From Sulfurimonas sp. (GTDB lineage: Bacteria; Campylobacterota; Campylobacteria; Campylobacterales; Sulfurimonadaceae), in assembly GCA_030646745.1 (NCBI GenBank), contig JAUSKV010000061.1, positions 1-8,035 on the forward strand: a stretch of DNA of 8,035 nt. Direction: 5' to 3'. The notes beneath the pieces were generated by a model, which was given only the letters and a program-made list of their open reading frames with translations, was not told the DNA's origin and did not search any database. How positions within the stretch are numbered: position 1 is the stretch's first letter; every line of letters starts with the position of its first letter. This document shows positions 1 to 6,820 of the stretch, in pieces. The translations under genes were made by a program, and so were the position numbers.

Positions 1-1
1 G

Positions 2-991
2 ATAGAAGAACCTACAAGTGATATAGAGATATATGCAAAAGAGGTTCTGAACTCCCTTATTAATGACAACCTGCCACCTACTCCAAATAATTTTTCACTC
101 TATTTTGATAGACTCTTGGAAAAAAAGAGTGAATATGTCCGTAAACAGATAGTTTCAATGCTAGAACTTGAAGAGGATAATGATGGCGAAAAGACCATTA
201 TACTTGAGCAGAGCCTCAAACAAGGGTTTTCATCAATAAAGAATATTTTGTCTATAACGGCAAGTTTATACAAGAATATGGCTTTAATGACGAAAATTCT
301 TGATAAAAGAAAAGAAGAGCTAAAACAAGGCAATGATGTTCAATCAATAGCTGGGATTGTTGGTGTTTTAGAGGGAGATATATCTAAATTAAACACTATA
401 TTGACAAAACAGAGCACACAACTCAAAGAGCTTTATGATGAAACAGCAGTAGTTGTAAAAAGTGTAGAGAATGAGACTATATTTGATAATAGGTTTGGAG
501 TCTATAATAAAAGATATCTTTTAACAAAAATTGCTCATGAGATGGGCTTAATTAAGCAGTTTAATCACAAAAGCTCTCTTATCATGATAGAACTTGACCG
601 CAATCTTCAAGAGAGCGTAAATAATGAAAAAGCAATTGTACTTATGACAAGAACAATTGCTAGACTTTTACTGAAAACTTCGAGAAGAAGCGATATAGTT
701 GCACACTATGGTAACGGTATATTTTCGATGCTTTTAAAACATACAGATATAGCTAGTGCTAAACATGCCAGCGGAAGACTCTGCGAGCTGGTCTCAAACA
801 GCAACTTCTTCTTGGCTGACCGTGAAATTCAACTAAAAATCGCTATCGGCATTACGAATGTTGTTCCAGAATACTCTGTTGAAGAGACAATAGTAAGTGC
901 AATGAGTGGAATTGAAAAAGCATACACAGAAGAAAATGTAGATTATGCAGTTGTAACAAGAGGTGACGGGACACCGGAAGAGAAAGAATAA
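2..991 (+). CDS. Degenerate GGDEF-domain protein, probable c-di-GMP effector (5' end outside window)
   Basis: The frame is open from the left edge, so the start lies upstream; 329 residues are visible. The TTG at 116 is probably not the start, because upstream codons encode LPPTPNNF (residues 24-31), which resembles the LPPTPENY segment seen at the N-terminus of many diguanylate cyclases. A mostly helical, coiled-coil-like stretch (about 60-155) leads into a GGDEF fold (about 162-319) that opens with DNRFGVYNKRYL. The active site is lost: the signature is GNGIF (237-241) instead of GGDEF, and the usual DxDxFKxxND segment reads ELDRNLQESV (197-206). An RRSD motif (228-231) sits exactly five residues before the signature, where the RxxD inhibitory site belongs. 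I infer a catalytically inactive protein that may bind c-di-GMP rather than make it. There is no membrane segment in the visible part, so it is probably cytoplasmic. The stop lies four bases before def, which suggests one transcript. Confidence 0.85.
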   Translation: MEEPTSDIEIYAKEVLNSLINDNLPPTPNNFSLYFDRLLEKKSEYVRKQIVSMLELEEDNDGEKTIILEQSLKQGFSSIKNILSITASLYKNMALMTKILDKRKEELKQGNDVQSIAGIVGVLEGDISKLNTILTKQSTQLKELYDETAVVVKSVENETIFDNRFGVYNKRYLLTKIAHEMGLIKQFNHKSSLIMIELDRNLQESVNNEKAIVLMTRTIARLLLKTSRRSDIVAHYGNGIFSMLLKHTDIASAKHASGRLCELVSNSNFFLADREIQLKIAIGITNVVPEYSVEETIVSAMSGIEKAYTEENVDYAVVTRGDGTPEEKE

Positions 992-995
992 TCCA

Positions 996-1517
996 ATGAA
1001 CTTGAGCATAGTAGAATATCCTGATAAAAAACTGCGAGAAAAATCTCTAAAAGTTGAAAAATTTGATGCGAATTTGCATAAGCTTTTAGATGCGATGCAC
1101 TCTGTGATGATTAAGACAAACGGCATAGGGCTTGCTGCCATCCAAGTAGCACATGCTAAACAAGTCCTTATTTTGAATATTCCAGATGAAGACGGTGAAC
1201 AGCCGCTAGAGAATCTTATAGAGATGATTAATCCGCTTCTTGTCTATAAAGAGGGTGAAACTATCTATCAAGAGGGGTGTCTGAGTGTTCCTAGTTTTTA
1301 TGAAGATGTTACACGCTATGAGAATGTTTCGGTTAACTATCAAGACAGAAATGGAAATACAAACACATTAGAGGCAACAGGACTTTTAAGTATTGCTATT
1401 CAGCATGAGATGGATCATTTAGTTGGTGTTCTATTTATAGATAAATTATCCTACGCTCGCAGAAAAAAGTTTGAAAAAGAGTTCAAGAGAGTGCAAAAAG
1501 AGAAAAAAAGCTCTTAA
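996..1517 (+). CDS. def: Peptide deformylase
   Basis: This cytoplasmic metalloenzyme removes the formyl group from the N-terminal formyl-methionine of nascent proteins. The product is 173 residues, close to the roughly 170 usual for bacterial enzymes. All three family motifs are intact: GIGLAAIQ (43-50), EGCLS (93-97) with metal ligand Cys95, and QHEMDH (136-141) with ligands His137 and His141 and catalytic Glu138. I chose the ATG at 996 because MNLSIVEYPDKKLR aligns with the normal deformylase N-terminus. A GTG at 963 would add 11 unlikely residues and overlap the previous gene. The ribosome site is poor (a purine run, roughly AGAAAG at 981-986), and the four-base gap to the upstream stop suggests translational coupling. 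The C-terminus is lysine-rich (KKFEKEFKRVQKEKK), a modest basic extension. No terminator follows. Confidence 0.97.
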   Translation: MNLSIVEYPDKKLREKSLKVEKFDANLHKLLDAMHSVMIKTNGIGLAAIQVAHAKQVLILNIPDEDGEQPLENLIEMINPLLVYKEGETIYQEGCLSVPSFYEDVTRYENVSVNYQDRNGNTNTLEATGLLSIAIQHEMDHLVGVLFIDKLSYARRKKFEKEFKRVQKEKKSS

Positions 1518-1540
1518 AATATTACAATCTGTCATATTAT

Positions 1541-1569
1541 TTCACAAAGACCAATCAAAACGCTACTAT
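1541..1569 (+). promoter_or_regulatory. Probable sigma-70-type promoter for comM
   Basis: TTCACA at 1541-1546 and TACTAT at 1564-1569 are separated by 17 bases; each matches its consensus hexamer at five of six positions. Transcription would start near 1576, giving a leader of roughly 23 bases before the comM ATG. The site lies entirely in the 81-base gap between def and comM, so comM can be transcribed apart from the GGDEF-def unit, although read-through from def remains possible. The call rests on motif match and position only. Confidence 0.5.
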
Positions 1570-1598
1570 TAGACTAACTAAAATAGAAGGTTAGTATT

Positions 1599-3107
1599 AT
1601 GAAAGTAGTTTTTTGTGCCACATACGAAGGGATTGATGCTAAAGTTGTTCAAGTTGAATCCACCCTCACAAAAGGACTTCCCTCTTTTTCTATTGTCGGT
1701 ATGGCATCTGCATCTATTACCGAGGCAAAAGAGAGAGTAAAATCTGCACTTCTAAGCAATGACTTCTCCTTTCCGCCAAAACGGATAACAATAAATTTAG
1801 CTCCGAGCGATGTTAAAAAAGAGGGGTCTCAATTTGACCTCAGCATCGCTCTAATGATAGCGCTTGACTATCTCCATAGTGACTTTAGCGAATGGTTTGT
1901 TTTTGGAGAGTTAGGGCTTGACGGAAGTGTAAAAGAGAATCTCCATCTCTATCCTCTCATATTGTCGCTTGCAAATCAAAAAATCATCAAAAAAGCGATA
2001 GTTCCCCATGCTGCACTCACAAAACTCTCAAAAATCCCCAATGTAGAGTTTTACGGTGTCAATAATCTCAACGAAGCAATAGAACTTCTGAAAAATCAAG
2101 AAACGGCGATGCCTAGTATAGAGCAAAGCGATATTACCTACCCGTTTTACGAAATTGATGGAGAAAAATATTACTACACAAAAGAGTATGATGAAGATTT
2201 TATAGATGTAAAAGGTCAAGAAGTGGCGAAGCGAGCGGCGCTCATTAGTGCTGCAGGTTTCCATAACATCCTTTTTGAGGGAAGCCCTGGGTGTGGAAAG
2301 AGCATGATTGCAAAGCGGATTCGATATATTTTGCCGCCCATGCACATCGATGAGATTCTTGATGTTGCAAAGCTCGATGTGTTGGATGCAAAAGAGCCTC
2401 GCTTTAAACCTCACAGAAATATCCGCTCTCCGCACCATACATCAACGCTCTCAAGTGTATTTGGCGGCGGTTCTCACCGTGCCATGATTGGCGAAGTCGG
2501 CTTAGCGCATCGGGGAATACTCTTTTTAGATGAACTTCCGCACTTCTCAAAGAGTGTACTCGAAGCCATGAGAGAGCCTATGCAGGACAATAAAATCAGA
2601 ATATCAAGGGTAAACTCAAAGGTAGAATATCCGAGCGATTTTCTATTTATAGGAGCTATGAATCCATGCCCATGCGGAAATCTTTTAAATGAAAAGCTTG
2701 AGTGCAGGTGCAGTGAATTAGAGGTGCAGAGATACAAAAACAGGCTCTCCGACCCGTTTTTGGACAGAATAGATTTGACAGTGGTGATGCAAAGTGCAAA
2801 TTCGGATGACAAAGCAAGTTTCAGCTCAAAAGAGTTTCATAAAAAAGTGGTAGAAGTTCATATTTTCAATAAAAAAAGAGGTCAAAATAGTTTTAATGCA
2901 AAGTTGAATGACAATGAAATTGAGAAGTTCTGTCTGCTGAGCGATGAGGCAAAAGCCACTTTAGAGATGGCAATAAGCAGATTTGCACTCTCTTTTCGAG
3001 GAATAAAGAAGATTCAAAAAGTGAGTCGAACGATTGCGGATTTAGAGGGCTGTGAAGTTATAGAAAAAAAACATCTCCTTGAAGCTCTCAGCTACAGAAG
3101 AAGATGA
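1599..3107 (+). CDS. comM: ComM/YifB family AAA+ ATPase (Mg-chelatase-like), branch-migration helicase
   Basis: ComM is a hexameric DNA-stimulated ATPase that promotes branch migration while incoming DNA is integrated during natural transformation; this role is known from other bacteria and inferred here. The 502 residues match the family length of about 500. The N-terminal ChlI/Lon-S5-like domain (about 1-165) carries GLPSFSIVGMA and ITINLAPSDVKKEG. The AAA+ core begins with VKGQEVAKRA (204-213), followed by Walker A GSPGCGKS (228-235), RSPHHTS (276-282), Walker B ILFLDE (307-312) and DPFLDRIDL (385-393). NPCPCG (355-360) with CRC (369-371) forms the cysteine cluster usual in ComM. The Mg-chelatase C-terminal domain includes RGIKKIQKVSRTIADLEG (467-484). 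The start is set by AGAAGG at 1585-1590, eight bases upstream. The gene has its own promoter candidate and converges with metH across a 33-base gap without an evident terminator. No competence gene is adjacent. Confidence 0.95.
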   Translation: MKVVFCATYEGIDAKVVQVESTLTKGLPSFSIVGMASASITEAKERVKSALLSNDFSFPPKRITINLAPSDVKKEGSQFDLSIALMIALDYLHSDFSEWFVFGELGLDGSVKENLHLYPLILSLANQKIIKKAIVPHAALTKLSKIPNVEFYGVNNLNEAIELLKNQETAMPSIEQSDITYPFYEIDGEKYYYTKEYDEDFIDVKGQEVAKRAALISAAGFHNILFEGSPGCGKSMIAKRIRYILPPMHIDEILDVAKLDVLDAKEPRFKPHRNIRSPHHTSTLSSVFGGGSHRAMIGEVGLAHRGILFLDELPHFSKSVLEAMREPMQDNKIRISRVNSKVEYPSDFLFIGAMNPCPCGNLLNEKLECRCSELEVQRYKNRLSDPFLDRIDLTVVMQSANSDDKASFSSKEFHKKVVEVHIFNKKRGQNSFNAKLNDNEIEKFCLLSDEAKATLEMAISRFALSFRGIKKIQKVSRTIADLEGCEVIEKKHLLEALSYRRR

Positions 3108-3140
3108 TTTTTACATGTCGGCATATAAAGTTGTAACTAT

Positions 3141-6100
3141 TCACACATTATAATAAGTAGCATTTGGATGATAAACAACCAAAGCACTTGTTGACTGCTC
3201 AGGGTGAATCTGAAATGTTTCACTCAGCTCAATTCCAAACTCTTCGGGTTTTAGCAGGTCAAAGAGTGGACGGTTAAGTTCCAAATCCGGGCATGCGGCA
3301 TAACCGAACGAGTATCTTGCACCCTGATATCTGTTCATTTGAACATCTCCGAGTTTACTTCCCTCACTCTCTGAGATGTTCAAATCGAGCCGTATCTGCT
3401 TGTGAACCATCTCCGCTAAGGCTTCCGCAAGTTCCACTCCCAAACCATGAAACTGATAATACTCGGTGTAATTCCCGCTCTCATAAATCTCTCGCTCAGC
3501 CTCGCTCAGTTTTGCTCCTGCACTTACACATGTAAGCGCGATGACATCGTGTCTGTCGGAGTGAAAAAAGTCGCTCAAAGCACGGTGGGGCTGTTTGCTC
3601 TGTCGTGGAAATGTAAACATGGTTTCAGCTCTGCCTATGACATTTACAAGCGGTTCACGGTTTACTTCATCCGGCGAATTGTACCCCTCGCTCTCATCGA
3701 AAATCAAGAGAGTGTTGTCATCGCTTCTACATGGCCAGTATCCGTAAACGATGGTCGGTTCAAAAAGTTTTTCATCCAAAAATCTCTTTTTGAGTTTCTC
3801 GTAGGCAGGTACAATCACTTCGTCCATCTGCTTTTTGTATGCCTCTTTTGTCATCCCTTTGGAGCTATATCCCCAACGAGATTTAAAAAGTATTTTGTGA
3901 TTTATCCATTCAAATGCCAACTCTATTTGAGCAGGTGTGAGCTTCATCTCTCTTCTTCCCCAAAACGGCGGAGTCGGAACTTTTACTTCACGGCTTGGCA
4001 TGTGGAGTTCGTGAAATGGCGGAATAATTATCTCTTTTTTCTCTTTTATAATCTTTTCTTCACTCTCTTTGCCATGCAAATCCGTATCCAAATTTCCTTT
4101 TTCAATCCTGCTCATGGAAGTCACTCCGTCAAAAGCATCCTTGCAGTAAAAGATTGCCCCGTCATAAAATGGACGGCAAAAGTCATCTATAAATGCACGG
4201 GTAAGTGCCGCACCGCCTAAAAGTACTGGCACGCTTATTCCGGCGGCTTTGAGAGCTTCGAGATTCTCTTTCATCACCTGCGTTGATTTTACCAAAAGTC
4301 CACTCATGCCGATGGCACTTGCGTTTGACTCTTTGAGGGTTTTTATGAAGCTCTCTAAATCCACCTTTATTCCTAAATTGATAACCTTAAAACCGTTGTT
4401 TGAGAGAATAATATCGACAAGATTTTTACCAACATCATGCACATCCCCTTTGACCGTTCCCAAAATCAGGGTCGTATCCACTGCTTTGTCTATCTTCGGC
4501 AGATAAGGGTTGAGATAATCGACGGTTTTTTTCATGGTCTCTGCACTCTGAAGTACAAACGGCAACTGCATCTGTCCCGAGCCAAAAAGCTCACCGACAA
4601 CTTTCATCGCATCAATCAAAATTTCATTGACGATTTTCTCCGGTGCTATCATGTGACGCGCCTCTTCCACAAGAGGAATCATTCTCTCTTTGTCTCCATC
4701 CATAAGAAGTTTTGCAATTTTTTGCTCACTGCTCATGCTCAGATAGGCTGCATCCTCCGCCACATTATCAATCGCTTCTTTGGTGCTGAAATGTTCAATA
4801 AAAGTAAAGAGAGCTGCACCGCCAAGCTTTCGGTTAAAAATCAAATCATCGCATAGTTCTTGGTCTTCTTGGCTGATTTTATTTAAGGGAATAATATGTT
4901 GCACATTGATAATTACGCTAGTTAAACCTGCTTCGATGCAGTGATGCAAAAACATGGAGTTCAGGTAAGGTCGTGCATCTTTATCAAGCCCGAATGAGAT
5001 ATTAGAAAGTCCTAAAACTGCGCCCACTTCAGGGTGTCGCTTTCGTAATTCCCGTATAGCTTCGATAGTATTTATTCCTGCATCTCTATACTCCTCATCG
5101 CCGCTTCCAAGGGTAAATGTGAGCAAGTCAAAGACCAAATCTTGTGGATTTATGCCATGTTTTTGAGTGGCAAGGGAGTAAATCCGCTCCGCAATCTCTA
5201 TTTTTCTCTCAACTGTTTTTGCCATGCCAATCTCGTCTATGGTTAAACAAACCAAAGCTGCACCATATTTTTTGGCGAGTTGGCAAACCGTATCAAACTT
5301 CTCTATCCCATCTTCTAGGTTTACAGAGTTTATGATTGGTTTTCCGCCGATAAGTTTAAGAGCCGCTTCAAGCGCCGGAGTTTGCGTTGAATCAGGCATA
5401 AGAGGAAGCGCCAATTTCTGGGCATAAAGACTTAAAACCTTGTTCATATCTTTGGTCTCATCGCGCCCTGCAAAACCTACGCTCACATCCAAAACATGTG
5501 CGCCGACCCTTACCTGTTGCTGTCCGACACTAAGCGTTCCCTCATAATCTTCAGCCAAAAGAAGTTCTCTAAAAGCTTTAGAACCCGTTGCATTGCTTCG
5601 CTCTCCGATTAAAAGAGGAGCTGGTTCTTGCATAAGCGGCACGGTGGAGAAGAGCGAGGCAAGAGAGTTTGCCTGAGTTCCGCATGCAGGTTTTGGAGTT
5701 TTGTTGCTTACACGGTTGACCAAGGCACGAATGTGTTGCGGTGTTGTTCCGCAGCATCCGCCCAGAAAACTCACACCGCTAAAATCTAAAAACGATTCCT
5801 GTTTGTCTGCAAACTCTTCGGGTGCCATCGGATAGTAGGTGTATCCGCCACGGTTTTGCGGAAGCCCTGCGTTGGCATGTACACTTATCGGTTTGCCCCA
5901 AAGTTCGCTGAGAGTTTTTACATGTTTTAGAACCTGCTCTGGTCCTGTTCCGCAGTTAAAACCAAGGCTTAAAATATCAAAAGGCTCTAAAATTGTTGCG
6001 ATTGTTGCAGCATCTGTTCCGATAAGCATCGTTCCGCTGAGTTCAATTGTGACGGAGACCATTATCGGGATTTGAGTATTTCTTTCTCTGTTAGCCTCAG

Positions 6101-6632
6101 CGCAGGCATGCAAAGCAGCTTTAATTTGAAGCGGGTCTTGACAAGTTTCAAGTAAAAAAACATCCACTCCGCCATCGATAAGCGCCAAACAAAATTCAGT
6201 GTAACCAGCAAACATCTCATCATAGTGAATATGCCCAAGGGATGGAAGTTTCGTTCCAGGGCCGATGGAACCTAAAACAAAACGGGGATGTTCAGGCGTG
6301 CTAAACTTTAAACACTCCTGTTTTACAAGCTCCGTTCCCGCCTTTGTCAGCTCATACGCTCGATGCCCGATTTGGTACTCATCAAGCACCCAAGAAAAGG
6401 AGCCAAAAGTGTTCGTACTGATAAAGTCTGCACCAGAGGTAAGATACGCATGAAAAATCTCACTCAAAACCTCAGGACAGGTAACATTAAGAAGCTCATT
6501 ACACCCCTCATTTCCTTCCCACGCTGCATGTGGAATTTTATCATCTCGTTGTTGGAGCTGTGTTCCCATGGCACCGTCAATGATGAGCGGGCGAGTTTTT
6601 ATGGTGTTTAAAATATACTCTTTAGTTGTCAT
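3141..6632 (-). CDS. metH: Cobalamin-dependent methionine synthase
   Basis: This cytoplasmic enzyme transfers a methyl group from 5-methyltetrahydrofolate to homocysteine through methylcobalamin, making methionine and regenerating folate. The 1163 residues are somewhat shorter than E. coli MetH (1227), but all four modules are present. The homocysteine domain (about 1-310) has zinc ligands Cys227 (GFNCGTG) and Cys293/Cys294 (GGCCG). The pterin domain (about 335-615) starts with IGERSNATGS. The cobalamin domain (about 630-850) has DVHDVGKN (730-737) with axial ligand His732, then GMSGLL and LLGGAALT. The activation domain (about 875-1163) binds S-adenosylmethionine and flavodoxin-type reductants; it keeps LAEALAE and the YQGARYSFGYAACPD segment with Arg1106. 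The ATG at 6632 is set by homology, since the Hcy domain starts at once (PLIIDGAMGTQ). The ribosome site is weak (AAAAGA, nine bases upstream). By eye the gene, especially its 5' half, is more GC-rich than its neighbours. No frame disruption is seen. Confidence 0.98.
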   Translation of the reverse strand: MTTKEYILNTIKTRPLIIDGAMGTQLQQRDDKIPHAAWEGNEGCNELLNVTCPEVLSEIFHAYLTSGADFISTNTFGSFSWVLDEYQIGHRAYELTKAGTELVKQECLKFSTPEHPRFVLGSIGPGTKLPSLGHIHYDEMFAGYTEFCLALIDGGVDVFLLETCQDPLQIKAALHACAEANRERNTQIPIMVSVTIELSGTMLIGTDAATIATILEPFDILSLGFNCGTGPEQVLKHVKTLSELWGKPISVHANAGLPQNRGGYTYYPMAPEEFADKQESFLDFSGVSFLGGCCGTTPQHIRALVNRVSNKTPKPACGTQANSLASLFSTVPLMQEPAPLLIGERSNATGSKAFRELLLAEDYEGTLSVGQQQVRVGAHVLDVSVGFAGRDETKDMNKVLSLYAQKLALPLMPDSTQTPALEAALKLIGGKPIINSVNLEDGIEKFDTVCQLAKKYGAALVCLTIDEIGMAKTVERKIEIAERIYSLATQKHGINPQDLVFDLLTFTLGSGDEEYRDAGINTIEAIRELRKRHPEVGAVLGLSNISFGLDKDARPYLNSMFLHHCIEAGLTSVIINVQHIIPLNKISQEDQELCDDLIFNRKLGGAALFTFIEHFSTKEAIDNVAEDAAYLSMSSEQKIAKLLMDGDKERMIPLVEEARHMIAPEKIVNEILIDAMKVVGELFGSGQMQLPFVLQSAETMKKTVDYLNPYLPKIDKAVDTTLILGTVKGDVHDVGKNLVDIILSNNGFKVINLGIKVDLESFIKTLKESNASAIGMSGLLVKSTQVMKENLEALKAAGISVPVLLGGAALTRAFIDDFCRPFYDGAIFYCKDAFDGVTSMSRIEKGNLDTDLHGKESEEKIIKEKKEIIIPPFHELHMPSREVKVPTPPFWGRREMKLTPAQIELAFEWINHKILFKSRWGYSSKGMTKEAYKKQMDEVIVPAYEKLKKRFLDEKLFEPTIVYGYWPCRSDDNTLLIFDESEGYNSPDEVNREPLVNVIGRAETMFTFPRQSKQPHRALSDFFHSDRHDVIALTCVSAGAKLSEAEREIYESGNYTEYYQFHGLGVELAEALAEMVHKQIRLDLNISESEGSKLGDVQMNRYQGARYSFGYAACPDLELNRPLFDLLKPEEFGIELSETFQIHPEQSTSALVVYHPNATYYNV

Positions 6633-6665
6633 TGTTAAAAATCTTTTGTTAAATTATGGAAGGTT

Positions 6666-6674
6666 ATTCTATCA
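6666..6674 (-). promoter_or_regulatory. Candidate extended -10 promoter for metH
   Basis: Read on the minus strand, this site is TGATAGAAT: an extended -10 (TG, one base, then TAGAAT, five of six matching TATAAT). A T-run lies just upstream, the pattern expected for housekeeping promoters in Campylobacterota, which often lack a good -35. Transcription would start near 6659, giving a leader of only about 27 bases. That leaves no room for a cobalamin or SAM riboswitch. The call is motif-based and moderate. Confidence 0.4.
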
Positions 6675-6743
6675 AAAATGAGCATAAAAGAGGCTTTGTG
6701 ACTGTTCAGAGACTCATAGCTAAAAAAGGAACTTAAAAACAGG

Positions 6744-6757
6744 AAATTGAGCAATTT
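6744..6757. repeat. Short perfect inverted repeat in the metH/receptor divergent region
   Basis: AAATTG (6744-6749) and CAATTT (6752-6757) are exact reverse complements separated by two bases. The repeat ends about 20 bases before the -10 of the receptor promoter, so it overlaps the -35 region, where a repressor or activator dimer could sit. It is short and AT-rich and could arise by chance; no regulator family is suggested by its sequence. Confidence 0.35.
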
Positions 6758-6773
6758 AATTTAGAATTTTTTA

Positions 6774-6782
6774 TGCTATATT
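6774..6782 (+). promoter_or_regulatory. Candidate extended -10 promoter for the NIT receptor gene
   Basis: TGCTATATT is an extended -10 (TG, one base, then TATATT, five of six matching TATAAT). It is preceded by a T-rich stretch at 6755-6772 with no good -35, typical of sigma-70 promoters in Campylobacterota. Transcription would start near 6789, about 32 bases before the start codon. I saw no sigma-28 or sigma-54 motif here, so this receptor is probably not under flagellar sigma factor control. Confidence 0.5.
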
Positions 6783-6808
6783 ATTCGCTCGTAATTTTAG
6801 TAAAGCTT

Positions 6809-6814
6809 AAGGGG
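6809..6814 (+). promoter_or_regulatory. Ribosome binding site that decides the receptor start
   Basis: AAGGGG lies upstream of two consecutive in-frame ATG codons at 6818 and 6821. The spacing is three bases to the first and six to the second, so 6821 is the better start. The choice changes the protein by one methionine only. Confidence 0.6.
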
Positions 6815-6820
6815 TTTATG

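Noticed and set aside
116..118. TTG as the start codon of the GGDEF-family gene
   Set aside because: The frame stays open to the left edge and encodes a recognisable LPPTP-type segment upstream, so the true start is outside the window.
963..965. GTG as the start of def
   Set aside because: It would add 11 residues with no family similarity and overlap the upstream gene by 29 bases; ATG 996 gives the normal deformylase N-terminus.
1496..1520. Weak stem AAGAG/CTCTT at the end of def as a terminator
   Set aside because: The stem has only five AT-rich pairs, overlaps the last codons and is followed by A residues, not a T-run.
2028..2438. A 136-codon open frame on the minus strand
   Set aside because: It is antisense to the AAA+ core of comM and has no recognisable features or ribosome site.
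3108..3140. Bidirectional terminator between comM and metH
   Set aside because: No GC-rich hairpin is present; the only pairing seen (AGTT/AACT near 3128-3137) is far too weak.
3447..4220. A 257-codon open frame on the plus strand
   Set aside because: It lies wholly antisense to the conserved metH coding sequence; its cysteine- and phenylalanine-rich product resembles no family I know, so it is a shadow frame.
6633..6820. Cobalamin or SAM riboswitch upstream of metH
   Set aside because: No B12-box-like sequence is seen and the predicted leader is only about 27 bases.
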